Source of the DNA: Actinomycetota bacterium
GTDB taxonomy: Bacteria > Actinomycetota > Thermoleophilia > Solirubrobacterales > 70-9
Assembly (NCBI GenBank): GCA_018268655.1
Contig: JAFDWC010000001.1
Location: forward strand, 29,493-93,492
Length of the DNA stretch: 64,000 nt
Direction: 5' to 3'
Within the stretch, counting starts at the first letter, position 1. Every line of letters begins with the position of its first letter. A program made the translations under genes and the position numbers. Of the stretch, positions 42,891-50,729 are shown piece by piece. Under the pieces are notes generated by a model. It did not search any database, had not been told where the DNA came from, and saw only the letters and a program-made list of their open reading frames with translations.

Positions 42891-43829
42891 CTACCGGTTG
42901 GCGGCGAGCATGCTGACCAGGTGATAGGCGACGTTGGCCCCGGCCAGGGCGGTGATCCCGGTCGGGTCGTAGGGCGGCGAGACCTCGACCACGTCGGCGC
43001 CGACCAGGCGCGGGCCCAGCTCCTCGCCGATCCCGACCAGCAGCGCGACCAGCTCGCGGGTGGTCAACCCACCGACCTCGGGAGTCCCGGTGCCCGGCGC
43101 GAAGGCGGGGTCGAGGACGTCGATGTCCACGGTCAGGTAGATCGACCCGGTCGCCTGCCTGCGCACCATCTCGATCGCGGCGTCGTGATCGAATTCCCGC
43201 GCGGTCAGGGTGCGGAAGCCGAGTCGGTGGTTGGCGGCTTCGTCGTCACCGGAGTAGAGCGAGCCGCGCAGCCCGATCTGGACCGAACGGTCGGGGTCGA
43301 TCACACCTGACTCGATCGCCCGCCGGAACATCGTCCCGTGGGTCAGCTTGGAGCCGAAGTAGGCATCCCAGGTGTCGGTGTGGGCGTCGAGCTGGACCAG
43401 GCCGAGCGGACCGTGGCGCTCGGCGGCGGCGCTGACCAGGGGCAGCGAGACCGAGTGGTCCCCACCGATCCCGATCACACCCGCACCGGTGGCGATCAGG
43501 CCGGCGGCCGAGCTCCGGATCGCCTCGTGGGCCGCGACGATGTCGACCGGGTTGCCGAACGCGTCGCCGGCGTCGGCGACCTGAGCCGCCTCGAACGGAG
43601 CGATCCCGATGTTCGGGTTGAAGGAGCGCAGGAGGACCGAGGACTCACGCACGGCGGCCGGGCCGAACCGGGCGCCGGCGCGGAAGGTGGTGCCGCCGTC
43701 GAAGGGCGCGCCGAGCACGGCGACGTCGACGCTCTCCACGTCGTCGACCAACGGGAGCCGGGCGAAGGTCCTGACCCCGGCGAAGCGCGGGACCACACTC
43801 GCGTCGAGCGGGCCTACCGGGGTGCTCAT
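42891..43829 (-). CDS. Ureohydrolase, agmatinase family (canonical motifs)
   Basis: This 312-residue protein has the full ureohydrolase set: 'GIGGDHSVSLPL' (His125), 'LDAHTDTWD' (Asp148, His150, Asp152), 'THGTMFRRAIESG' (His164 and neighbours) and 'TVDIDVLDPAFAPGTG' (Asp235, Asp237). Unlike the paralogue at 34415 it keeps the HisGlyThr segment. It releases urea from agmatine, guanidinobutyrate or guanidinopropionate. Its GTG/ATG overlaps the DUF35 gene stop by four bases, so it is the last gene of the acyl-CoA operon. That operon context is unusual for an agmatinase. Confidence 0.92.
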   Translation of the reverse strand: MSTPVGPLDASVVPRFAGVRTFARLPLVDDVESVDVAVLGAPFDGGTTFRAGARFGPAAVRESSVLLRSFNPNIGIAPFEAAQVADAGDAFGNPVDIVAAHEAIRSSAAGLIATGAGVIGIGGDHSVSLPLVSAAAERHGPLGLVQLDAHTDTWDAYFGSKLTHGTMFRRAIESGVIDPDRSVQIGLRGSLYSGDDEAANHRLGFRTLTAREFDHDAAIEMVRRQATGSIYLTVDIDVLDPAFAPGTGTPEVGGLTTRELVALLVGIGEELGPRLVGADVVEVSPPYDPTGITALAGANVAYHLVSMLAANR

Positions 43830-44251
43830 CGCGAGCCCCGATCGCTGCCCGCGGGCACATGACAGAACAGCCGTTGACCCTCGCGCGACTCGTCGAACCG
43901 CATCTCGACCTCCATCCCAGCTTCGATTTCATTCGGCTCACATCCCTCGAACGTCGTCACCATGCGGACGCCGTCCTCGAGGTCCACCAGCCCGACCGCG
44001 TAAGGCAGCTGATCGGCGAGCTCGGGAGTGAACGCAACAGCGACCACGACCCAGCTGTAGACCGTGCCCCTCCCCTGGCTCTCGACCCAGGTCAACCTGT
44101 CCCCGCCGCAGCTCGCGCAGACCGGCCCGGGCGGCCAACTCGCCTGCCCGCAGCCGTCGCAGCGTTGCAGCATCAGCTTGCCTTCCTCGCAGCCGTTCCA
44201 AAAGGGAGCGCTGTCCCCATCGGGCGCGGGCATCGCCAGGCCCTCCAACAT
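43826..44251 (-). CDS. DUF35 (rubredoxin-like zinc ribbon + OB-fold) thiolase partner
   Basis: This 141-residue protein has an N-terminal helix, a zinc ribbon with two Cys-x2-Cys pairs ('LQRCDGCGQASWPPGPVCAS'), and an OB-fold ('GTVYSWVVVAVAFTPELADQ', 'VRMVTTFEGCEP', 'VEMRFDES'). DUF35 proteins bind acyl-CoA and pair with thiolase-like aldolases such as Ltp2. Its ATG shares one base with the thiolase stop and its stop overlaps the agmatinase start. The stacked overlaps support a physical complex with the thiolase. Confidence 0.9.
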   Translation of the reverse strand: MLEGLAMPAPDGDSAPFWNGCEEGKLMLQRCDGCGQASWPPGPVCASCGGDRLTWVESQGRGTVYSWVVVAVAFTPELADQLPYAVGLVDLEDGVRMVTTFEGCEPNEIEAGMEVEMRFDESREGQRLFCHVPAGSDRGSR

Positions 44252-45378
44252 CACCCGGCCCCCCTCAGGAGCACGGCCGAGGCGGTCCCGGCGCTGGCGG
44301 CGCAGGAAAGCGCGACGCGCGCGCCGTCGACCTGCAGGGCGGCTTCGCCGCGCAGCTGTCGCACCGCCTCGATCGGGTGCGAGAGGCCCTGCAGGTAGGC
44401 CTCGGAGAGGTTCCCGCCGTGGGTGTTGACCGGCAGCCGCCCGCCGTGTTCGATCCCGCCCTCGGCGGCGAAGGCCCCCGCTTCGCCGCGCTCGCAGAGG
44501 CCGAACGCTTCGAGCGCGAAGAGCACGAACGGGGTGAAGTGGTCGTAGACCATGACGACGTCGACGTCGGCCGGCCCCAGGCCCGCGCGCCGGTAGAGAT
44601 CGGCGGCGCAGTGGGTCGCCTCGCTGACGTCGAGCTGGTCGCGGAAGACGACCGCGGCGCCGCCCGGGCCGGAGGCCTGGGCCCCGGCGAGGACCTCGAT
44701 CGCGGGGTTCGGCCCGTGCGACGCGCGCTCGGCACTGGTCAGCACCAGCGCGCAGGCGCCGTCGGTCTCGAGACAACAGTCGAACAGGCGCAGCGGGTCG
44801 GCGATGAGCCGGGACGCCTGATGGTCGGCGAGGGACATCGGCCCGCGCATCACCGCGGCCGGGTTGTGGGAGGCGTGCCGGCGCGCCGCCACCGCGACCG
44901 CCCCGAACTGCTCGCTGGTGGTGCCGTAGGTGACCATGTGGCGACGCGCGAACTGGCCGAACTGGGTGACCGGGCTGACCATCCCCCACGGCATCTGGAA
45001 GGCCTCGGCGCCGCTCGCCTCGCCGGGACCGTGACCGATGCGGGGACCGGTACGGCCGTTGAGGGCGCGGTAACACACCACGGTCGTCGCGAGCCCGGCC
45101 TCGATCGCGGCGGCCGCGTGGTGGATGATCGCGTTCCCCGCGGGCCCGCCGTCCCCGGCCTGGCTCATCCAACCCAGGTTCTTCAGCCCGAGGTGGGTGG
45201 CGAGCGAGAGCTCGTCGATCCGATCCCAGTCGTAGCGGATGACCGCGTCGACCTCCGCGCGCGGGATCGCAGCGTCGGCCAGCGCCTTGTCGACCGCCTC
45301 GCAGGCCAGCGCCAGCTCCGTGCGCCCGGAGTCCTTCGAGTACTCGGTCTGGCCGACGCCCGCGATCGCCGCCTTCAT
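44251..45378 (-). CDS. Thiolase-like protein of the SCP-x/Ltp2 (lipid-transfer, retro-aldolase) group
   Basis: This 375-residue thiolase-fold protein has 'MKAAIAGVGQTEYSKDSGRT' at the start, 'GDGGPAGNAIIHHAAAAIEA' mid-way, 'MVYDHFTPFVLFALEAFGLC', and 'LPVNTHGGNLSEAYLQGL' near the end. The nucleophilic-Cys motif of true thiolases is not seen at the usual place, and the His/Tyr-bearing 'HGGNLSEAY' is typical of the Ltp2/SCP-x branch. Ltp2 with its DUF35 partner performs retro-aldol cleavage of beta-hydroxy-acyl-CoAs. Starts with ATG overlapping the MaoC stop by four bases. A carbon-carbon cleaving step in this pathway is thus likely. Confidence 0.85.
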   Translation of the reverse strand: MKAAIAGVGQTEYSKDSGRTELALACEAVDKALADAAIPRAEVDAVIRYDWDRIDELSLATHLGLKNLGWMSQAGDGGPAGNAIIHHAAAAIEAGLATTVVCYRALNGRTGPRIGHGPGEASGAEAFQMPWGMVSPVTQFGQFARRHMVTYGTTSEQFGAVAVAARRHASHNPAAVMRGPMSLADHQASRLIADPLRLFDCCLETDGACALVLTSAERASHGPNPAIEVLAGAQASGPGGAAVVFRDQLDVSEATHCAADLYRRAGLGPADVDVVMVYDHFTPFVLFALEAFGLCERGEAGAFAAEGGIEHGGRLPVNTHGGNLSEAYLQGLSHPIEAVRQLRGEAALQVDGARVALSCAASAGTASAVLLRGAG

Positions 45379-45830
45379 CCGTCCGTGCCCCGCTCCACCA
45401 GGAAGGTCTCGGTGCCGGTCACCACCGCCACACCGTCCTGGTTGACGATCGTGCACGAGAGGGTGACGACGCCACGGTCGGGCTTCGAGCTGCTCGGACG
45501 GACCTCCTCGACCCGGTACTCGGCGTGGATCGTGTCCCCCGGGTAGACCGGCGCGACGAACCGGCGCCCGGTCGAGAGGAAGGCGAGGATCCGCCAATCG
45601 ACGATCTCGCAGTGAAGGCCGCTCTGGATCGCCACGATCAACCACCCCTGTGCGATCCGGGTGCGGAAGTCGGTCTCCTCTTCGACGAAGACCTGGTCGG
45701 CGTGGAGCGGTGAGTAATCGCCGGTGATCGCCGAGAAATGGGTGATGTCCGCCTCGGTCACGGTACGCCGCGAGGTCTGGAACTCGTGCCCGACCGCGAT
45801 CCGCTCGAACCCGACGCCGGCGCTGCTCAT
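45375..45830 (-). CDS. MaoC-like enoyl-CoA hydratase
   Basis: This 151-residue hot-dog protein has the (R)-hydratase motif 'ITGDYSPLHADQVF', with the catalytic Asp and His five positions apart, and 'RIAQGWLIVAIQSGL'. It adds water to an enoyl-CoA. It overlaps both neighbours by four bases. Its sister at 45827 is similar, so the two may form a heterodimer like ChsH1-ChsH2 of the cholesterol side-chain pathway. Confidence 0.88.
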   Translation of the reverse strand: MSSAGVGFERIAVGHEFQTSRRTVTEADITHFSAITGDYSPLHADQVFVEEETDFRTRIAQGWLIVAIQSGLHCEIVDWRILAFLSTGRRFVAPVYPGDTIHAEYRVEEVRPSSSKPDRGVVTLSCTIVNQDGVAVVTGTETFLVERGTDG

Positions 45831-46276
45831 CCCTGCCTCCGGAGATCCACCAGCATCACGTCCTCACCGGTCATCGCCTCGTTGCCGGCCTGGTCGAGGA
45901 CCTTCAGGTCGAGGGTCACGACCCCGCGCTCAGGGTCCGAAGAGGTGGGTCGCGACCCGCTGATCGTGTACACGGCGTGGATCGTGTCCCCCGCCCCGAT
46001 CGGACCGCGGAAGTCGCGCGAGGCGCCGACGTAGGCGAGCACCGGCCAGCGGTCGAGCTCCGAGCGGAGGCCGGTGACGATCGCCGCGATCATCTGCCCG
46101 TGGGCGATCCGGCGGCCAAACGCCGTCGCCGCCGCGAAGGGCTCGTCGACGTGCAGCGGGTTGAAGTCGTTCGAGAGCCCGGCGAAGTTGACGATGTCCG
46201 CCTCGGTGATCGTCCGCCGCGCGGTCTCGAAGCTATGGCCGACGCTGAGGTCGACGGCCGACTCGGGAGCGGCCAT
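45827..46276 (-). CDS. MaoC-like enoyl-CoA hydratase
   Basis: This 149-residue protein has 'LSNDFNPLHVDEPFA' with the catalytic Asp/His pair and 'RRIAHGQMIAAIVTGL'. It is a paralogue of the neighbouring MaoC gene. Its ATG shares one base with the acyl-CoA dehydrogenase stop, and its stop overlaps the next MaoC start. Two adjacent small MaoC genes suggest a heteromeric hydratase. Confidence 0.88.
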   Translation of the reverse strand: MAAPESAVDLSVGHSFETARRTITEADIVNFAGLSNDFNPLHVDEPFAAATAFGRRIAHGQMIAAIVTGLRSELDRWPVLAYVGASRDFRGPIGAGDTIHAVYTISGSRPTSSDPERGVVTLDLKVLDQAGNEAMTGEDVMLVDLRRQG

Positions 46277-47457
46277 CAGTAGCTTCTCGGCAGGCCGCAA
46301 CGCTCGGCGATCAGGTTTCGCGCCATCTCGTTGGAGATCGGCCCGGAGACCATGTCGCGGGCGTCGCGATGGTGGCGCATCAGGTCGGACTCCTCGGTGA
46401 GGGCGAAGCCCGCCTCCACCCGCATTGCGCGGTCGGTCGCCCGCACCGCCGTCTCGCCGGCGGCGTGCTTGGCGACCGCGGCCTCGAGCGCCGACGACCT
46501 GCCCGCCGCCTCGACGTCCGCGGCCTTGGCGGCCAGCAGGCGCGCCCCCTCGAGGTCGACGAAGCTTTCCGCGAGCGGGTGCTGGACCGCCTGGAAGGCG
46601 CCGATCTGGCGCCCGAAGGCGTGGCGCTCGATCGCGTAGTCCCGGCCTTCCTCCCAGGCCGCTTCGGCGATCCCGAGCGCCATGAACGCCTGCAGGATGC
46701 GCTCGTGGTTGAGGGTGCCGACCAAGGCCCGAAAGCCCTGCCCGCGCTCGCCGACGATCGCGTCCTCCGGCGCCTCGGCCTCGTCGAGGAACACCTCTGT
46801 GGTCCCGGCGCCCCGCAGGCCGGCCATGCGCAGGCGCCGCACCTCCACCCCGCTCTGGTCGGTCGAGGTCATGATCAGGGAGAGCCCGTCGCTGGGGCGC
46901 GCGGGGTCCGCCGGCTCGTCGGTCCGGGCGAGGACGAGGATCGTCCTGGCGTCCGCCGCCAGGGTGATGTAGAGCTTCTGCCCGCTGATCCGCCAGCTCC
47001 CGTCGACCAGCTTCGCGCTCGTCCGCAGCCCATTCATGTCGGTTCCCGTCCCCGGCTCGGTGAGCCCGAATGAGACCAGGTCGCGGCCGGCGGCCAGCCC
47101 CGGGAGCAGCGCCTGGCGCTGAGCGTCGTTGCCGGTCTCGGTGATGCACTTGCCGGCCATCGAGACGACCATGTAGCCGGCGGCGATCGAGGCGTAGCGT
47201 CGGGCCAGCTCCTGGATCACCGCGTAGTCGAGGCGGATGTCGCCGTCGGCACCGCCGTACTCGGCCGGGATCAGCGTCCCGGTGACACCGAGCTCGCCGA
47301 GGCTCTCCCAGAGTTCGACCGGGACAGAGCGGGCCTCGTCGAGCTCCCGAACACGCTCGACCGGGAGGTGCTCGTCGAGCCAGGCGCGGACCGACTCCCG
47401 CAGCAGCCGCGTCTCCGCGGCGAGGTTCGAGCCATCGAGCTCGATCGAGTCTGCCAC
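46276..47457 (-). CDS. Acyl-CoA dehydrogenase family protein lacking the usual C-terminal Glu-Gly-Thr
   Basis: This 393-residue flavoprotein shows 'FGLTEPGTGTDMNGLRTSAK' (FAD loop), 'SWRISGQKLYITLAADA', and 'YAIERHAFGRQIGAFQAVQH'. At the C-terminus, where most members have Glu-Gly-Thr, it reads 'ARDMVSGPISNEMARNLIAE', so the standard catalytic Glu position is not obvious. In ChsE1-ChsE2-type heterotetramers one subunit lacks the base and the other supplies it. The dehydrogenase at 48631 does carry it. The start is GTG at 47457 after 'ggagaggg'. Operator 2 lies 36 bases upstream. It heads the six-gene operon ending with the agmatinase. Confidence 0.88.
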   Translation of the reverse strand: MADSIELDGSNLAAETRLLRESVRAWLDEHLPVERVRELDEARSVPVELWESLGELGVTGTLIPAEYGGADGDIRLDYAVIQELARRYASIAAGYMVVSMAGKCITETGNDAQRQALLPGLAAGRDLVSFGLTEPGTGTDMNGLRTSAKLVDGSWRISGQKLYITLAADARTILVLARTDEPADPARPSDGLSLIMTSTDQSGVEVRRLRMAGLRGAGTTEVFLDEAEAPEDAIVGERGQGFRALVGTLNHERILQAFMALGIAEAAWEEGRDYAIERHAFGRQIGAFQAVQHPLAESFVDLEGARLLAAKAADVEAAGRSSALEAAVAKHAAGETAVRATDRAMRVEAGFALTEESDLMRHHRDARDMVSGPISNEMARNLIAERCGLPRSY

Positions 47458-47492
47458 GTCCCTCTCCTCTCCCAGAACCAAGTGCGAAGTTG

Positions 47493-47506
47493 CAAAAACG
47501 ATTTGG
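47493..47506. promoter_or_regulatory. LacI-type operator 2
   Basis: CAAAAACGATTTGG differs by one base from operator 1 and sits 36 bases before the acyl-CoA dehydrogenase GTG. It would control the six-gene operon running from 47457 to 42891. Confidence 0.75.
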
Positions 47507-47558
47507 CGAAACGCGAAGGGAACATAGCACACGGGTGGGCGACCGGCCGCGGGCCGGT

Positions 47559-48569
47559 TCAGCGAGTGGTCGAGGCGCGGAGGTTCAGCTGGGTCGGCAG
47601 TTCGACCGATTCAACCGAGTGCGGCTTCTCCGACTCGATCTGCTCGACCAGCAGCGCAACCGCCCGCCGGCCGATGTCGGTCGGGAACAGGTCGAGGGCC
47701 GTCACCGGCACCGCCGCGGTCTTCAGCCGCTCCGAGTCGACGACGGCGACCAGCCCGATCTCCTCGGGCATGCCGCGATCGGTTTCCTGGACCGCCTGAT
47801 AGGCGCCCATCGCAAGTGGCTCGGTGGTGGCGATCACGGCGTCCGGCGGGTGGCGCTGGGCCAGCAGGGCGAGCATCGCCGTGTGTCCGTTGCTGACCGA
47901 CGGAGCTCCCGAGACGTACCGAATCTTCGGCTCGCGGCCCTTCTCGGCCATCCACTCCTTGAAGCTCTCTGCGCTGGTGACGGCAAAGTCGAAGCCGCGC
48001 CGCGTGCTCAGCAGGACCGGCCTGCGATAGTGCTGAGACTCGAGGTGATCGAGGATTTCCCGCATTCCGGCGCCATAATCGGAGATGATCGCGGGCACCT
48101 TGAGCCCCGCCTCGGCGGGGAGGCGGGACACGGTCACCAAGGGGAGCCCGAGCTTCGCGGCGGTCTCGATCAGCGGGTCGTCGGCGACCGGATCGACGAT
48201 CAGGGCGCCGTCGAGCGGCGACAGGGGGTGGGTCCCCGCGTGGGAGCGGCCGGTGATCGCGAGCACGTAGCCCGACTCGACCGCGCTCTCCGCCGCACCG
48301 ACCAGGACGTCGCGCAGGAAGGCGCTGTCGAGCCCGCTTTCCTCGGCGGTCTGCGGAAGCTCGGCCATCAGGGTCATCGCCCGCCCGGTCTTCAGCGCCC
48401 GCGCCACCGGGTTGGCGCGATACCCCATTTCCTCGGCGACCTTGATGATCCGCTCGCGAGTCTCGGCCCCCACCCGCCCGCGACCGTTCAGCGCGTGCGA
48501 AACCGTCGTGGCAGAAACGCGCGCCCGCTGCGACACATCCTGGATCGTCACTTTCCCGAACTTGCTCAT
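47559..48569 (-). CDS. LacI-family transcriptional regulator
   Basis: This 336-residue protein has the LacI headpiece 'VTIQDVSQRARVSATTVSHA' (7-26), hinge 'YRANPVARALKTGRAMT' and a periplasmic-binding-like effector core. It probably binds the three CCAAA-n-CG-n-TTTGG sites at 41265, 47493 and 48598, one of which is in the 61-bp gap to the divergent acyl-CoA dehydrogenase. That makes it an autoregulated repressor of the ligase, the dehydrogenase/hydratase/thiolase/agmatinase operon and the second dehydrogenase/deacetylase pair. The inducer is unknown; LacI proteins mostly sense sugars, so an acid-degradation role is somewhat unusual. Confidence 0.92.
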   Translation of the reverse strand: MSKFGKVTIQDVSQRARVSATTVSHALNGRGRVGAETRERIIKVAEEMGYRANPVARALKTGRAMTLMAELPQTAEESGLDSAFLRDVLVGAAESAVESGYVLAITGRSHAGTHPLSPLDGALIVDPVADDPLIETAAKLGLPLVTVSRLPAEAGLKVPAIISDYGAGMREILDHLESQHYRRPVLLSTRRGFDFAVTSAESFKEWMAEKGREPKIRYVSGAPSVSNGHTAMLALLAQRHPPDAVIATTEPLAMGAYQAVQETDRGMPEEIGLVAVVDSERLKTAAVPVTALDLFPTDIGRRAVALLVEQIESEKPHSVESVELPTQLNLRASTTR

Positions 48570-48597
48570 TCGGCGTGCTAAGGTAGCATCCGGGCTG

Positions 48598-48611
48598 CCA
48601 AATCGTTAAAT
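48598..48611. promoter_or_regulatory. LacI-type operator 3
   Basis: CCAAATCGTTAAAT lies between the divergent LacI (start 48569) and acyl-CoA dehydrogenase (start 48631) genes. It keeps the left half and the central CG of operators 1 and 2. The right half is degenerate. It would link the regulator to its own expression. Confidence 0.7.
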
Positions 48612-48630
48612 CACAGGGAGGACCGCGATA

Positions 48631-49797
48631 GTGCACGATCTTTTCGACCTGACCGAGGAGCAGCGATCGATCCGCGAGGTTGCCGACCGATTCTCGGCAA
48701 ATGAGGTGCGCCCGCTCGCGTCGGTGGTGGACGAGGCCGACCATGAAATGCGCTGGGACCTCTGGGAGAAGGCGACCGAGATCGGGCTGACCACCTACAT
48801 GCTGCCCAAGGAGTTCGACGGCGGCGGGATCGAAGACACCCTCACCTCCTGCCTCGTCTACGAGTCCCTCTGCCACGGTGACGTCGCCCTCGGGCAGTTG
48901 ATCACCTCCAACGGCTTTCACTGCCTGCCGATCCTCACCCTCGGTGACGGGGAGCAGAAACGGCGTTGGATCCCGCGGACGACCGGTGCCGACGCGAAGC
49001 CGACGGCGATCGCGATCACCGAGCCGGGGTCAGGATCCGACTCGGCCGCGATGCGCAGCCGGGCCACCCCGGCCGACGGCGGCTACCGCCTGAGCGGCCA
49101 GAAGAGCTGGATCTCCAACGGCGAGGTCGCCGACTTCATCGTCGTCTTCGCGGTCGTCGATCCCGACGCGGGCGCGCGCGGCATCAGCGCCTTCGTGCTC
49201 GAACCCGACGACGAGGGCCTGACGATCGGCCCGGCGATGAAGAAGATGGGCCAGCGCGGGATGATCTGCAACGAGCTCTTCTTCGACGACGTCTTCCTGC
49301 CGGAGGACCGGCGCCTCGGCGGTCCCGACGGCGCCTTCGTCGGGTTGATGCACGCCTTCGAGCACTCCCGCACGATGCTCGCCGCCGGTTCCGTCGGCCT
49401 CGCCCGGGCGGCCTTCGAGTACACGGTCGAGTACGCGAACGAACGGCAGACCTTCGGCAAGCCGCTGGTCCGCCACCAGGCGATCGGGTTCCGCCTCGCC
49501 GACATGGCGATGCGCATCGACGCCGCGCGGTTGATGGTGTGGCGCGCCGCGCTCCGTCTCGACCGCGGCGAATCCGCCGCCAACGAGGCCGCGATGGCGA
49601 AGGTGACCGCGGCCGAGACGGCGATGTTCTGCACCTGGGGCGCGGTCCAGACCCTGGGCGGATGGGGGTACTCGCGCGAGTACCCGGTCGAGCGCTGGAT
49701 GCGCGACGCCAAGCTCGACGAGATCGGCGAGGGCACGAGTGAGATCCTCCGGCTCGTGATCTCCCGCTCGCTCGACCACTCCCGAGGCAGGCGTTGA
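48631..49797 (+). CDS. Acyl-CoA dehydrogenase (catalytic Glu present)
   Basis: This 388-residue enzyme has 'AIAITEPGSGSDSAAMRSRA' (FAD loop), 'SGQKSWISNGEVADFIVVFA', 'YANERQTFGKPLVRHQAIGF', and the C-terminal 'LDEIGEGTSEILRLVISRS' with the common Glu-Gly-Thr. The start is GTG at 48631. It is divergent from LacI across operator 3 and overlaps the next gene by four bases. It may pair with the dehydrogenase at 46276 into a mixed complex. Substrate chain length cannot be judged. Confidence 0.9.
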   Translation: MHDLFDLTEEQRSIREVADRFSANEVRPLASVVDEADHEMRWDLWEKATEIGLTTYMLPKEFDGGGIEDTLTSCLVYESLCHGDVALGQLITSNGFHCLPILTLGDGEQKRRWIPRTTGADAKPTAIAITEPGSGSDSAAMRSRATPADGGYRLSGQKSWISNGEVADFIVVFAVVDPDAGARGISAFVLEPDDEGLTIGPAMKKMGQRGMICNELFFDDVFLPEDRRLGGPDGAFVGLMHAFEHSRTMLAAGSVGLARAAFEYTVEYANERQTFGKPLVRHQAIGFRLADMAMRIDAARLMVWRAALRLDRGESAANEAAMAKVTAAETAMFCTWGAVQTLGGWGYSREYPVERWMRDAKLDEIGEGTSEILRLVISRSLDHSRGRR

Positions 49798-50618
49798 TCG
49801 CCGTCCTCTGCTTCGACGTCGACGCCGAGGCGGCGGTCCTCGCCGCCGACGAGCGGCACGAGGCCAATGCGATGGCGATCAGCCATCAGCGCTTCGGGCC
49901 CGAAGTCGGGGTGCCGCGAATCCTCGCGCTGCTCGCCGAGTACGACCTGCCGGCGACCTTCTTCGTGCCCGGCGAGACCGCGCTGCGTCACCCTGGCGCG
50001 GTCGAGCGGATCCTCGCCGACGGCCACGAGATCGGCCATCACACCCACCGCCACCGCAGTGCCCTCGGCCACGGGCCGAATGAGGAGCGCCGCGACTTCG
50101 AGCTTGCGCTCGAGGCCCTCCAGCGCTACGGCGTCTCGCCCAAGGGGCACCGTGCGGCGATGTGGGAAGCGTCGTGGCTGACGCCGTCCCTGATCGCCGA
50201 GCACGGCCTGACCTACGACTCGAGCCTGATGGACCGCGACTCCCCCTACATCCTCGAGCTCGGCGACGGCGCCGAGATCGCCGAGGTGCCTCCGCACTGG
50301 AGCCTCGACGACTGGGAGCAGTACGCCTTCCTCCCCGACCCCCCGATCGGCTCGATCATCAACTCACCGCCCCAGGTCGCCGCGATGTGGAAGCACGAGC
50401 TCGACTCAATGCGGCGCCACGGCGCCACCTTCGTCCTTACCTGCCACCCGTTCCTGTCAGGTCGCGCCGGCCGGATCGAGGCCCTCCGGGAGGTAATCGA
50501 GCACGCCTTGGACTCGGGGGACGTGGAGTTCAAGAGCGCCGCCACCGTCGCCGAGGCGACCCTCGCCGACCCGACCTCGGAGCGACTGAAGCTCCGCCCG
50601 AGCGTCGATCCGAGCTGA
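49794..50618 (+). CDS. NodB-type polysaccharide deacetylase-family protein
   Basis: This 274-residue protein has 'IAVLCFDVDAEAAVL' at the start (the catalytic Asp area), 'TFFVPGETALRHPG', and the metal motif 'EIGHHTHRHRS'. It fits the PuuE/peptidoglycan-deacetylase-like branch, which includes cofactor-independent allantoinases and formamide or ureide hydrolases. The start is TTG at 49794, overlapping the dehydrogenase stop. In this operon a carbon-nitrogen-bond hydrolase fits better than a cell-wall enzyme, and no signal peptide is present. That is inferred from context. Confidence 0.82.
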   Translation: MIAVLCFDVDAEAAVLAADERHEANAMAISHQRFGPEVGVPRILALLAEYDLPATFFVPGETALRHPGAVERILADGHEIGHHTHRHRSALGHGPNEERRDFELALEALQRYGVSPKGHRAAMWEASWLTPSLIAEHGLTYDSSLMDRDSPYILELGDGAEIAEVPPHWSLDDWEQYAFLPDPPIGSIINSPPQVAAMWKHELDSMRRHGATFVLTCHPFLSGRAGRIEALREVIEHALDSGDVEFKSAATVAEATLADPTSERLKLRPSVDPS

Positions 50619-50636
50619 CCGGGTCACCCGACCCGG
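50619..50636. terminator. GC stem-loop after the deacetylase gene
   Basis: CCGGGTC (50619-50625) pairs with GACCCGG (50630-50636) around a four-base loop, right after the stop codon. It lacks a T-run. It lies between convergent genes and may end the acyl-CoA dehydrogenase/deacetylase transcript. Confidence 0.4.
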
Positions 50637-50729
50637 GCCTCATGTATCGCCGGACGTTGCCCACAGCCACATTCGGGTGTTCCGTCAGGCTACGCCTGGA
50701 ACCGCCTCATCTTGCGGGCGCACGCGAGC

